Assembly: GCA_024637115.1 (NCBI GenBank)
Contig: JAGXFU010000010.1
Span: 124,001 to 188,000 of the forward strand
DNA: 64,000 bases
Source: Actinomycetes bacterium
GTDB lineage: Bacteria; Actinomycetota; Coriobacteriia; Anaerosomatales; JAGXFU01
Direction of reading: 5' to 3'
A program made the translations under genes and the position numbers. Positions 55,339 through 64,000 of the stretch are shown piece by piece; position 1 is the stretch's first letter; every line of letters begins with the position of its first letter. The notes under the pieces were generated by a model, which was not told where the DNA came from, made no database searches, and saw only the letters and a program-made list of their open reading frames with translations.

Positions 55339-55686
55339 CTACCCCAGCTCGCCCTTCTTGATGCCCATACCGCGAAGTGCGGCGGAGATGTTCTCGACCT
55401 CGCAGAGCAGCTCGGCGTACGTGAAGGTGCGACGGTCGCCGCCCTCGTTGAAGTAGATGAGTGCGTCTTGATCTCCTCGGCCATTGTTCACGTGGTGGTC
55501 GAGGGCGTTGTACGCGAGGTTGGTTCGAGCGCCGACAAACCAGCGAAACGATGGCTCATCTGCCTCAAAGACGCGATCCTATGTGCGGAACCACGGCAGT
55601 TCGTTCGCGACGCGCTCCCAGAGGCCCTCGGAATCCTCGATACCATCTTGGATCCATCGGTTGATGACGGGATTGATGAGTTCCAC
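55339..55686 (-). pseudogene. N-terminal remnant of an acyl-CoA (acetyl/propionyl-CoA) synthetase
   Basis: Minus-strand reading VELINPVINRWIQDGIEDSEGLWERVANELPWFRT[TAG]DRVFEADEPSFRWFVGARTNLAYNALDHHVNNGRGDQDALIYFNEGGDRRTFTYAELLCEVENISAALRGMGIKKGELG[TAG]. Confidence 0.8.
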
Positions 55687-55863
55687 GTGTCTTCTCCTCT
55701 ATGGTGCTTTGCGCGCGAACGATTGAACCAGATTATGCAGGGAAATGTATCGTTCTGTGGGAATTCAGACCGTGAGCGGCCGCGGATTCGCCTTCTGGGT
55801 GGCGTGAGAGTGTCACCTTCGCGCATACTCTCGATGCGAACGAAACCGAGATAGGAGACTCAT

Positions 55864-56142
55864 ATGGCTACCGCCCAAGCACGTCACATCCTCGTTCCGA
55901 CCGAGGAAACGGCCAACGAGATCAAGCAGCAGATCGCCGATGGCGCCGACTTCGCCGAGATGGCCCGCCAGCACTCGTCGTGCCCCTCAAGCCGGGATGG
56001 TGGCAACCTGGGCGAGTTCTCGCCCGGTCAGATGGTCAAGGAGTTCAACGACGTCTGCTTCAACGAAGCGGTCGGCGTTGTGCACGGCCCGGTCAAGACG
56101 CAGTTCGGCTATCACCTCATTGAGGTGACCAAGCGCGACTAA
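55864..56142 (+). CDS. Parvulin-type peptidylprolyl isomerase (PpiC-like)
   Basis: ARHILVPTEETANEIKQQIADGADFAEMARQHSSCPSSRDGGNLGEFSPGQMVKEFNDVCF. Confidence 0.94.
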   Translation: MATAQARHILVPTEETANEIKQQIADGADFAEMARQHSSCPSSRDGGNLGEFSPGQMVKEFNDVCFNEAVGVVHGPVKTQFGYHLIEVTKRD

Positions 56143-56179
56143 ATCGGTGTGTGGTGTACGGGGCCGGGGCGGTTCAACG

Positions 56180-57307
56180 CTACCGAAGTTGACCGCCGGC
56201 CCAGTCGCCCAGCACGGCAGTCTTGCCCAAGAAGTTTCCATACTGCTCGGCTGCAATCGCGAGCGTCTCGCGTTCAAGAGCGGTCAGCGCTCTGAAGGTG
56301 CGCAAGCCGATGTCGACGGTCTCGTCCTTGATGGTTCGCTTCCACGTTCCGGCGATCTGACCGTCAATGAGCAGTGTCGGTGAGGACATCTCGTTGGCGG
56401 TGACGATCGAGCCGTGCGCCTCACGCTGGTCGTCGAGCTGGAGACCGCGGTCGGTGTAGCCGAGCATGTACTCATCAAAGCCCGGGAGCAGGTGCATCGT
56501 GGGGCGGGACTCGGAGTACGCCGCCTCAAGAGTATCCGGCGCTACCCAGTAGGAGTCATTCGACGTCACGATCTGCTCCAGGTCGTGGGCGACAGCATCG
56601 AGTCCGCGCTGCGCCTCTGTGCTTGTCACGCCTGCCCACCACTCGAAATCCTCGAGGGTAGCCGGCCCGTGACCGGCAAAGTAGCGTGCGGCGAGCCGCG
56701 CGAGTGCTTCATTGCGCTCGAGGGGCTTCTCGCCCGTGGGCGGAACCCAGTCATCAAAGAGCACAAAGGTCTGCTCGTTGCCTTTCATAGGTCCGATACA
56801 GAGCACGGCTTGTTGCGAAAGCGTCCACAGGATGTGAGATCCGCGCTGTCCGCTGGTCAAAACGCCTTCGGCTTCCAGTGCGGCCAGCGATTCGCTCCGG
56901 GTGAAGACACCTCCGCCTTTGAGGTTCTCGGTGAATATCTCGCGTGCGCGTGCAAAGACCTCCTCGGTAAGGCCGAGTTGGGAGTGGCGCGTGGTTGCGA
57001 GAGCGACAACGTGGGGCGCGGTGAGTTCAAGCATCCAGCGCACGTCTTCTGGTGCGACCAGGTGCAAGGTGCCGCGCAGTGGCCAGGTTCGGATGATGCG
57101 TCGTTCCGCAACGGCCTGCTCTACGCCCTGCTCAGTGACGTTCACGGATCGCAGGCCCACAGCCCACAGTACGCCCGCATAATCCTGGGCCTGCATTGCG
57201 CACAGGTGCCGAACTACCTCCGCCGGGTCGACGGTATCCGTGCCCGTAGGGTGCTCTATCTGTTGTCTGCGCAGCCGTAGCCGCAGTATGTCTTCTGCTT
57301 GAGTCAT
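56180..57307 (-). CDS. Winged-helix DNA-binding protein (HTH_42 / AlkZ-like family)
   Basis: RRQQIEHP...AMQAQDYAGVLWAVGLR...RIIRTWPLRGTLHLVAPEDVRWML. Confidence 0.85.
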   Translation of the reverse strand: MTQAEDILRLRLRRQQIEHPTGTDTVDPAEVVRHLCAMQAQDYAGVLWAVGLRSVNVTEQGVEQAVAERRIIRTWPLRGTLHLVAPEDVRWMLELTAPHVVALATTRHSQLGLTEEVFARAREIFTENLKGGGVFTRSESLAALEAEGVLTSGQRGSHILWTLSQQAVLCIGPMKGNEQTFVLFDDWVPPTGEKPLERNEALARLAARYFAGHGPATLEDFEWWAGVTSTEAQRGLDAVAHDLEQIVTSNDSYWVAPDTLEAAYSESRPTMHLLPGFDEYMLGYTDRGLQLDDQREAHGSIVTANEMSSPTLLIDGQIAGTWKRTIKDETVDIGLRTFRALTALERETLAIAAEQYGNFLGKTAVLGDWAGGQLR

Positions 57308-57385
57308 GCCACTAGCATCTCACGTAATGCGATGCGAAGTAATGGATGGCACTGGAAATCGTATTCTAGGGGGATTAGAGGAGCG

Positions 57386-57868
57386 CTATAGACCCAGCGC
57401 AGCACGCTTCTCGGCGATCGTGAGCACGTGCCCCTCAAGGTGCTCCACTGCGTGGTGAAAGACCTCCTGCAGGGTCTGCGTGCCATTCTCCGAATGCTCA
57501 GCGGTGCGTGCCCACGTCTCCGGCGAGAGGCGCACAAGGTCGGCTGCGAGCTGTTCGCGCTGGACCTCGAGTAGACGCAGGTCAAGCTCCGGATCCCTGC
57601 GGTGATAACTCAGAGGTTCGGGATAGTCGGCCGACTCCACACCCATGAGCGTCGGGTTCGTTGTCGCGATGGTGCGCTTTACCCGGTCACACATGAACTG
57701 GTCGGAATCCACGATATGGCAGAGCACCTCAAGCGAGCTCATCTTGCCGGCGATCGGCCGCGCGCGGAGCGCATCAGCGTCAAGCTCTGAGACTGCCTCG
57801 CGCAGGATGGCCGCACCATCCCGATACGCGCCGATGAGTTCCGCAGGAGTTGCCGACGACGAGATCAT
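57386..57868 (-). CDS. DinB family protein
   Basis: 160 aa; LEVLCHIVDSDQFMCDRVKR...LQEVFHHAVEHLEGHVLTI (His ligands). Confidence 0.85.
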   Translation of the reverse strand: MISSSATPAELIGAYRDGAAILREAVSELDADALRARPIAGKMSSLEVLCHIVDSDQFMCDRVKRTIATTNPTLMGVESADYPEPLSYHRRDPELDLRLLEVQREQLAADLVRLSPETWARTAEHSENGTQTLQEVFHHAVEHLEGHVLTIAEKRAALGL

Positions 57869-58575
57869 GAGTTCTCCTCTGTTCGGGACATTAGAAGACC
57901 TTTGGCAAGTGCGCGCACGCCGAACTCAAAGTCTCGGGCAAAATCTTGCGAACACATCGCGGATTCAGTCAGGTGCGGGAATTCGTCTGCGGGGAACGTC
58001 GCAGCAAGGGCCTCTAGTTGTTCGGGAGTAGGCGGCTCGGTGCCGGAGGCGCCCACCATGGCCGCGGCACCTCGCACCGCCGAAGCAATGGAATTCATGC
58101 CGGCGAGTGCCTGGCTTGGAGACAGTCCCGCATCACGCAGAACCCCGATGAGGAACTCGACCGGACGTGCGGCCTCAGGTGTGTTCGGTCCCCGAGTGAG
58201 CATGATCGGCATTGCGTTGGCATGCGCGAGCATCGCCCCCAGGTAGGCGTTGGCCGCGAACATGATGCGCTCCTCGGCGGGTGCATCGGGAGTGTCGGCG
58301 GTGCAGTCGATCTCGGTCATCACGGCCTCGACGATGGCATCGAGCAGCGCGCCTTTGTTGGGGATGTGGTAGTAGATCGCCATAGGATCAACGCCCAGAT
58401 CAGCCCCGAGGCGACGCATCGAGAGCGCGTTGAGTCCCTCTGTGTCTACGAGCGCCAACGCTGTGGCAACGATCCTTTCACGGGTGAGGGGAGTCGCAGG
58501 ACCGGTACGCCTCGCGGCGCGGCTCCTGGCTTGCTCGGTTCGCGACTCCGCGCGCGCGGGTTTCTTTTCAGACAT
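57865..58575 (-). CDS. TetR family regulator with TetR_C-type C-terminal domain
   Basis: LTRERIVATALALVDTEGLNALSMRRLGADLGVDPMAIYYHIPNKGALLDAIVEAV. Confidence 0.93.
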   Translation of the reverse strand: MSEKKPARAESRTEQARSRAARRTGPATPLTRERIVATALALVDTEGLNALSMRRLGADLGVDPMAIYYHIPNKGALLDAIVEAVMTEIDCTADTPDAPAEERIMFAANAYLGAMLAHANAMPIMLTRGPNTPEAARPVEFLIGVLRDAGLSPSQALAGMNSIASAVRGAAAMVGASGTEPPTPEQLEALAATFPADEFPHLTESAMCSQDFARDFEFGVRALAKGLLMSRTEENS

Positions 58576-58597
58576 CGATCCCTCTTCAGATACGGAG

Positions 58598-58656
58598 TTG
58601 ACAGTTCCATTCTACGGTGTAGAATCATCGTTGTCACGTGTTCTACAGTGTAGAAC
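58598..58656. promoter_or_regulatory. Promoter with twin 17-bp operators between tetR and flavoprotein operon
   Basis: TTGACA 58598 and TAGAAT 58620 (16-bp spacer); ATTCTAC-GGT-GTAGAAT 58609-58625; GTTCTAC-AGT-GTAGAAC 58640-58656. Confidence 0.85.
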
Positions 58657-58676
58657 AACCAGGCCGAGGAGAGACT

Positions 58677-59228
58677 ATGAACGTAGTGATACTCAATGGG
58701 GAGCCGATCACCGGATCGGTGTTCGACACCTACATCCATGACATTGCCGAGCGGATGAGCGCATCGGGGCACGAGGTTCGCGTGCTCGAACTTCGTGACC
58801 TTGATATCAAGGGCTGCTCCGGGTGCTGGGGCTGCTGGGTCAAGACCCCCGGTGAGTGCGTCAAGCGCGACGACACCGAGCAGATATGCCGTGCGGTCAT
58901 CAATTCCGACCTCTACGTGCTCGCTTCTCCGATGGTCATGGGATTCACCACCGCGCTCCTGAAACGCGCTGCCGACCAGATCATTCCGCTCGTGCATCCC
59001 TACATCGTGATTGAAGGAGGCGAGATGCATCACCTCCCTCGCTACAAGCGCTATCCCAAGATGGGACTGCTGCTCGGCGCGGATGCCGACACGGACGCCG
59101 AGGATCTCGCTCTCACCGAGCAGATGTGGTCACGCATGGCGCGCAATCTCAAGTCACAACTCGTTCTTACTGCGGTCACGAACCGCCCGACTGAGGAGGT
59201 AGCACGTGAGCTCGCTACTGTTGCTTAA
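58677..59228 (+). CDS. NADPH-dependent FMN reductase / flavodoxin family protein
   Basis: MNVVILNGEPITGSVFDTYIHDIAERM...DIKGCSGCWGCWVKTPGECVKRDD. Confidence 0.9.
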   Translation: MNVVILNGEPITGSVFDTYIHDIAERMSASGHEVRVLELRDLDIKGCSGCWGCWVKTPGECVKRDDTEQICRAVINSDLYVLASPMVMGFTTALLKRAADQIIPLVHPYIVIEGGEMHHLPRYKRYPKMGLLLGADADTDAEDLALTEQMWSRMARNLKSQLVLTAVTNRPTEEVARELATVA

Positions 59229-59871
59229 CGGTTCGCCCAGGGGCGAGCGCTCCAATTCGATGAAGATGCTCTCTCGTGTGGCCGAAGGGTGGGTGCAGGC
59301 CGGCGGAGCAGAACCCGAGGTGCTTCATCTGACCAAGAAGGCTGATTCGCTCCGTGCGATAGAGGCGTTCGGCACCGCGGACACCGTGATGCTCGGCATG
59401 CCTCTCTACACCGACTCGATGCCGGCGCTCGTCAAAACCTATATCGAGGCTCTCGCCCCGTACGTGGGCCGTGACGACAATCCACGGATAGGCTTTCTGG
59501 TCCAGTCCGGATTCTCAGAAGCACTACATTCGCGGCCGCTCGAACGCTATCTGACAAAGCTCGCCGCCCGTCTTGGGTGCGAGTATGCCGGAACCATCGT
59601 TCGCGGTGGAGGTGAGGCGCTCCAGGCCATGCCTGACGAAGCGAGCAAGCGGCTGTGGGAGAGACTTCGTGGACTTGGTGAATCGCTTGCGCGGGAAGGC
59701 CGCTTTGATGTCGAGCTCCTCACCCAGGTGGCAGGCCTGGAGCGTCTGTCTCCGTGGGGCGCCCGATGGATGTCGCTTGCATCTAACCTTAGGCTTATCG
59801 ACTTCTACTGGAACGGACAGCTCAAAAAGAACGGCGCATGGGACACACGCTTTGCGGCGCCCTACGTCTGA
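59206..59871 (+). CDS. NADPH-dependent FMN reductase-like flavoprotein
   Basis: LLLLNGSPRGERSNSMKMLSRVAEGW...DTVMLGMPLYTDSMPALVKTYIEAL; overlaps upstream gene. Confidence 0.88.
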   Translation: MSSLLLLNGSPRGERSNSMKMLSRVAEGWVQAGGAEPEVLHLTKKADSLRAIEAFGTADTVMLGMPLYTDSMPALVKTYIEALAPYVGRDDNPRIGFLVQSGFSEALHSRPLERYLTKLAARLGCEYAGTIVRGGGEALQAMPDEASKRLWERLRGLGESLAREGRFDVELLTQVAGLERLSPWGARWMSLASNLRLIDFYWNGQLKKNGAWDTRFAAPYV

Positions 59872-61025
59872 GATCGTGTGGAGGCGGCTCGGAACTCCTT
59901 GGCCAGCAGTGCCACGCCTGTGTGTATCTGCTCGGGACTGGCGTGTGAGAAGTTGATCCGCATGTAGCCGATCGCCGGAGCGGTTGACGGAAAGAACACC
60001 TCTCCGGGCATGAAGGCAACGCCGCGCTCCAACATATCGGGCAACAAGGGACGGGTGTCTATCGCCTGCTTGAGGCGGAGCCAGAAGAAGAGCCCGCCCG
60101 CCGGGGTGTTCCACTCAGCCAGTTCAGCAAAGTGCTCAGAGAGTGTCTCGGCCATGATGGCGCGCTTCTCTGCATAGGCCGTGCGCAATCCATCAAGGCG
60201 GGTTTCGAGATCTGGATCAACGAGCTGCCGGTAGGCGAGCCACTGCCCCATGCGGTTCGTGTGCAGGTCGGCTGCCTGCTTGAGACGCACCAGGTGCGGT
60301 ATCAGGTCAGGTGATGCGATGAGATATCCGACCCTGATGCCGGGCATGAAGGACTTGGAGAAGCTGCTCTGGTAGATCCACGATGCAGTCTTGATGTGGG
60401 AGCAGATCGGAGTACGGTCGACGGCCTCATACACGAGTTCGCGATAAGGGTCGTCCTCAAAGATGGTCAACCCGGTCTCATCGGCCACGCAGGCAACAGC
60501 CGCGCGCGCATCTGCCGAGTAGCAGGTACCGCTCGGATTCTGGAACGTCGGAATCAGGTAGGCGAGTCGCGCTCCTGTGCTGCCGGCCAAGGTGTCGAGC
60601 TGCCCGGCGTCTATGCCGTCCGAGGAAAGCGTGACCCCGTGGCACTCTGCGCCAAAGAGCTCGAATGCTTGAAGGGCCGCAAGGTACGTTGGTGCTTCGG
60701 TGATCATGGGCGTGCCCGGATCGATGAACAACTTGGCCACGAGGTCGATGCCTTGCTGAGAGCCCGAGACCACCAGTACCTGTGAGGCGTCACAGTCCAT
60801 ACCCAGGTCACGGGCGTGTCCCGCGATTGCCTCCCGCAGTTCCGGTTCGCCCTCGCTTGGTCCGTACTGCGCCACGGCTGCGGGCACGCCACTCCAGTCG
60901 GGTACGGGGAGCTCGCCCGGTGCGGGGAGGCCCCCCGCGAATGAGATCATGCCGGGACGCTGGGTTGCTGCCAGGATGTCTCGAACGAGTGAGGAGTTCA
61001 GTCGGCTGATGCGTTCTGAAAACAT
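59862..61025 (-). CDS. PLP-dependent aminotransferase, class I (2-aminoadipate/MocR-like)
   Basis: MISFAGGLPAPGELP...QVLVVSGSQQGIDLVAKLFIDPG...IYQSSFSKSFMPGIRVGYL. Confidence 0.92.
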   Translation of the reverse strand: MFSERISRLNSSLVRDILAATQRPGMISFAGGLPAPGELPVPDWSGVPAAVAQYGPSEGEPELREAIAGHARDLGMDCDASQVLVVSGSQQGIDLVAKLFIDPGTPMITEAPTYLAALQAFELFGAECHGVTLSSDGIDAGQLDTLAGSTGARLAYLIPTFQNPSGTCYSADARAAVACVADETGLTIFEDDPYRELVYEAVDRTPICSHIKTASWIYQSSFSKSFMPGIRVGYLIASPDLIPHLVRLKQAADLHTNRMGQWLAYRQLVDPDLETRLDGLRTAYAEKRAIMAETLSEHFAELAEWNTPAGGLFFWLRLKQAIDTRPLLPDMLERGVAFMPGEVFFPSTAPAIGYMRINFSHASPEQIHTGVALLAKEFRAASTRSQT

Positions 61026-61113
61026 GGGAGACCTCTCTGGCGGATCGGTGGTTGCCTCGGTAGAATGGCAATAGTATTGACCTATATTCGCGCCAGCGAT
61101 TGGATATGTCAAC

Positions 61114-61542
61114 ATGGTTGACTCATCGCGCGAGCAGCAGCTCAACGAGTCCCTCGAGCTCTTCTTCTTTGCCTATCGAGAGTTCACCGCATATCCCGAC
61201 ACGATCCTGGCCGCCCGTGGGCTCCAGCGCGTGCACCATCGCATCCTGTACTTCGTTGGTCGCAACCCGGGTATCACGGTCAGCGCACTCCTGGGCACCC
61301 TCGGTGTCACCAAGCAGGCACTCAATGCACCACTGAGGCGTCTCCTGGAGGCAGGCTTGGTGGACAGCATCAAGGGAGAGAGCGATCGGCGTGTCAGGCA
61401 TTTGGAGCTCACTGAGACAGGCGCGGCGCTCGAACACGAGTTGAGCGCGTCACAACGTGAGCGGATGGCAACGGTGTTCGATCGGTCCGGCCCTGAAGCC
61501 GAGGCGGCGTGGCGCGCTGTTATGAGCGGGGTCGCCGGCTAG
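61114..61542 (+). CDS. MarR family transcriptional regulator
   Basis: NPGITVSALLGTLGVTKQALNAPLRRLLEAGLVDSIKGESDRRVRHLELTETG. Confidence 0.9.
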   Translation: MVDSSREQQLNESLELFFFAYREFTAYPDTILAARGLQRVHHRILYFVGRNPGITVSALLGTLGVTKQALNAPLRRLLEAGLVDSIKGESDRRVRHLELTETGAALEHELSASQRERMATVFDRSGPEAEAAWRAVMSGVAG

Positions 61543-61551
61543 CGAACGGAT

Positions 61552-62085
61552 CTAGTGATCCGCGAGAGCGATCTCGATGTCCACGTTGACCTGCGCTGCC
61601 GCCTCGGCAAGCGTGGCGGTCCAGTCAACATCGGCGAGTCCCGGCGGCACCATCACGAGCGCGTTCATCATGAATAGCGGCGTGCCGCTATTGGGAGCAG
61701 GTATTGTGCCCGTCTCCATCGATTCGATGTTGATGCCACGCGCGGAAAGCCCGGCAACTATCTCGTGAATGATTCCCTCGTGGTCAGCTCCCTCTACCTC
61801 GATGCGATAAGGAAGCCAGCCCAGGAATGTACTGGTGTCTGTCTCGAGTGTTCGTGAGGTCGTGACCTTGTAGCCCTGATCGGCGAGATGCGCAAAGGCG
61901 CTTTCGATGTCGTCCATGTGATCCTCGGGCATAAGCGCCAGCATCAACACCGCGAACTCACCACCCAGCCGGGCCATCCTGCTCGTCTCAACATTGGCGC
62001 CAAGGCCGAGAAGGATCTTGGTGACTTCTTCAACGATTCCGACCCGGTCAGGTCCGGTCAGGGTGAAGACGATGCCAATGCGCAT
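61552..62085 (-). CDS. ACT-domain protein (GcvR-like)
   Basis: MRIGIVFTLTGPDRVGIVEEVTKILLGLGANVETSRMARLGGEFAVLMLALMP...; second ACT VEGADHEGIIHEIVAGLSARGINIESMETGT. Confidence 0.88.
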   Translation of the reverse strand: MRIGIVFTLTGPDRVGIVEEVTKILLGLGANVETSRMARLGGEFAVLMLALMPEDHMDDIESAFAHLADQGYKVTTSRTLETDTSTFLGWLPYRIEVEGADHEGIIHEIVAGLSARGINIESMETGTIPAPNSGTPLFMMNALVMVPPGLADVDWTATLAEAAAQVNVDIEIALADH

Positions 62086-62168
62086 TGGTGTCCCTTTCGA
62101 GAGGATCCTCACAGTATCTCGCCACGACGAAGTACCCGCTAGACCCAGAGTACACGCTCAAGCGGCCT

Positions 62169-62666
62169 CTAGCCTACTGCGGTTGCGAGTAGGGCACCCC
62201 ACTCACGTGCGCGTTCGAGTTCACCATCTTTGAGCGGACCGTAGGCACTCTCAACGACGAAACGCTCAGCCGGCGCCACAGCTTTGTATCCGCGTGCGGC
62301 GAGCTTCTTTTCTATCGTCCCGGTCGCGCCACGGGGCGACCACCAGATGCGTGATTCGAAGGCCGCTGCATGACCACTGCCGGGCTCGAGTGCGTCGAGC
62401 CAGGTGCGCAGAGCGGGGTGTGAGCGATCCGGGGGTGTGGGAGCCTTCGTCTCGTACGCGCCCAGGTTCGCTCGCGCCTTCTCTGTTGGGAGTTGGAAGG
62501 CGATCACCGGTGAGCCTGCCACGATGAAGTCGACACCTTCAAGTGCTTCGGCGGTTGCCTCGGCAGTAGAAAGAGCCGGCGTGTCCTCACCGATTCCTTC
62601 TGCTATTGCTCTGGCGATTGCGGCGGTGTTACCCCACATCGACTCGTAGACAACGATAGCTTTCAC
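62169..62666 (-). CDS. Flavodoxin-family protein
   Basis: VKAIVVYESMWGNTAAIARAIAEGIGED...VDFIVAGSPV; GTG start. Confidence 0.87.
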   Translation of the reverse strand: MKAIVVYESMWGNTAAIARAIAEGIGEDTPALSTAEATAEALEGVDFIVAGSPVIAFQLPTEKARANLGAYETKAPTPPDRSHPALRTWLDALEPGSGHAAAFESRIWWSPRGATGTIEKKLAARGYKAVAPAERFVVESAYGPLKDGELERAREWGALLATAVG

Positions 62667-62700
62667 GGTTCCCCCTACGTGTCGCACGTCCAGTCAGATG

Positions 62701-63804
62701 CTACCCATCGATAAGCCGGGCCAACACGAGTGCGTCGATGAACTCGTCACTGACCAAGATGGCTTCGCGACGACGTCCTTCCTCGACAAACCCGTGACGC
62801 TTATAGAGAGCTACCGCGCGCGGGTTGTTTGCAAAGGCGTTCGCCTCGATGCGTCGGATTCCATGGGCGCCGGCCCATGAAATGATCGCCTCAAGCAGCG
62901 CAGAGCCGATTCCTGACCCGCGGTGTTCACGGTCGACCGATATGCCGAATGCCCCGCCGTGCGCCTCCTGCGGCACCGTCCTGCCCAGGAAGTCCATCAC
63001 CCCCACGATCTCCTCGCCTGCGATGGCCAGAAGCAGCGTGCAGTTGGCGGGAGTGATGCGTGACGCGATGAACTCCTCTTCTTCTTCGAGGGTCGGCACG
63101 TCACGCGTGTAGATACCGGGGAGGTTCTCGCTAAAGAGGCGGGATGCGAAACGCTGCAGTGCGGCCGCATCGTCGTGTGTGGCGACCCGCACGATGAAGT
63201 CGCGATCGTCTGAAGGCTCGGGCTTCCAGAGCACCGGCAGCGCATCGGCCGCGAGATGGCGTGCATAGTCGCGCACGTCTGCGGGCCAGGTGGCGCTGTG
63301 GGTCTCGAAGGCCTCGGCATCACCGGCAAACAGCGCGCGGGTCGCCTCTTCGAATCCTGTCAGGTCGCCCGTCAGCGCGTTCATGAAGCGGAAGGCCACC
63401 TCCTGGGCGTGGCGAACGCGGTCCGCGGGCTCACTCTCGCGCTGCGCTGTCTCAACGAGTTTGCGCAGCGTCACCGATGCGCCACCGCGCTGGTTCCCGA
63501 GCCACTCCCAGTGGCGGGGGAGCAGAGTGATTTCCTTGCCCACCACCCCGAGCTTGGGGCGGCCTGCACCCCTGGGTTCCGGATCGATCGCCGTTGGTTC
63601 CAGACGCGCCAGTATCTCCTCGGCAGATCCACGGAGGTCGAATTCGACAGGGCGGGCATCGGTGTCGTTGAACACGAGGATGGTGCGGGTGTCGCCCTGG
63701 TCGAGCAACGATTTGAGGGCGAGGGCGACAGTGCCGGGCGCGCCCGAGGCGACACGGCTGGTATCAGCGAAGGCGGTGCATGAGTCGATGGTGCGAGCAT
63801 CCAT
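62701..63804 (-). CDS. DUF2239-GNAT fusion protein
   Basis: N-term ILVFNDTDARPVEFDLRGS...GRPKLGVVGKEITLLPRHWEWLGNQRGGASVTLRKLV; C-term GAFGISVDREHRGSGIGSALLEAIISWA (GNAT). Confidence 0.85.
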   Translation of the reverse strand: MDARTIDSCTAFADTSRVASGAPGTVALALKSLLDQGDTRTILVFNDTDARPVEFDLRGSAEEILARLEPTAIDPEPRGAGRPKLGVVGKEITLLPRHWEWLGNQRGGASVTLRKLVETAQRESEPADRVRHAQEVAFRFMNALTGDLTGFEEATRALFAGDAEAFETHSATWPADVRDYARHLAADALPVLWKPEPSDDRDFIVRVATHDDAAALQRFASRLFSENLPGIYTRDVPTLEEEEEFIASRITPANCTLLLAIAGEEIVGVMDFLGRTVPQEAHGGAFGISVDREHRGSGIGSALLEAIISWAGAHGIRRIEANAFANNPRAVALYKRHGFVEEGRRREAILVSDEFIDALVLARLIDG

Positions 63805-63841
63805 GAGTGGTCTCCCGGGGTAGAGGCGGTATCTGACGCGT

Positions 63842-63884
63842 ATTCTACCCTGGTAAAAACACTCAAGTCAATATTGCCAGGGTA
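63842..63884 (-). promoter_or_regulatory. Minus-strand promoter TTGACT-18-TAGAAT with paired TACCCTGG operators
   Basis: Minus strand ATTTTACCCTGGCAATATTGACTTGAGTGTTTTTACCAGGGTAGAATA; two inverted TACCCTGG(T/C)AA sites bracket the promoter. Confidence 0.7.
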
Positions 63885-63912
63885 AAATCATTCGCAGGGG
63901 CTGCGGTCGCCG

Positions 63913-64000
63913 CTACAGGTTTCGCTCAAGCTTGCCCAGGAGGGCGCTCACCCAGAATTCAAGTATCTGGTCGTAGTTCTCAATGAACTGTCCGGTTTCC
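63913..64000 (-). CDS. C-terminal end of a partial CDS (possibly TetR family)
   Basis: ...ETGQFIENYDQILEFWVSALLGKLERNL*; N-terminus beyond window. Confidence 0.45.
   Translation of the reverse strand, partial: ETGQFIENYDQILEFWVSALLGKLERNL

Noticed and set aside
53912-55686. Amber (TAG) codon reassignment in this organism
   Set aside because: Many intact genes in the window terminate at TAG (e.g. panD, the 42972-45647 oxidoreductase, the 46297-49833 cytochrome), so TAG is a normal stop; pseudogenisation is simpler.
1-64000. tRNA, rRNA, integrase, transposase or prophage genes
   Set aside because: None recognised on either strand by eye; a tRNAscan/Infernal run would be decisive.

Overview
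The window is 64 kb of GC-rich bacterial chromosome with dense, mostly operonic gene order. Gene content suggests an actinobacterial (Coriobacteriia-like) lineage, but that is inference. I found no rRNA, tRNA, CRISPR array, prophage or transposase. About 60 protein genes are supportable. Core genes include panD, typA, psuK/psuG, purB, rsgA and ogt. Accessory genes include many TetR/MarR regulators with flavodoxins and ABC/MATE exporters, a CheB/CheR-PAS chemosensor, a PHP-glycosyltransferase fusion, and a large multiheme cytochrome with Ig-like repeats. The signals most worth a second look are: (1) a compact cis-regulatory locus upstream of rsgA, with a 26-codon leader peptide and alternative hairpins, one of which buries the start codon of a 71-aa ORF; (2) a 22-codon ORF at ~1.18 kb behind a 15-nt match to the reverse complement of the 16S rRNA 3' end, followed by a terminator; (3) two degraded genes with in-frame amber codons flanking a VapBC-type module; (4) a 17-site heme protein mixing CXXCH and CX4CH motifs; (5) an RPH-like dikinase; (6) a DUF2239-GNAT fusion; (7) several very clean palindromic operators overlapping promoters. 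All functional calls come from reading motifs in the translated sequence; no database search was run.
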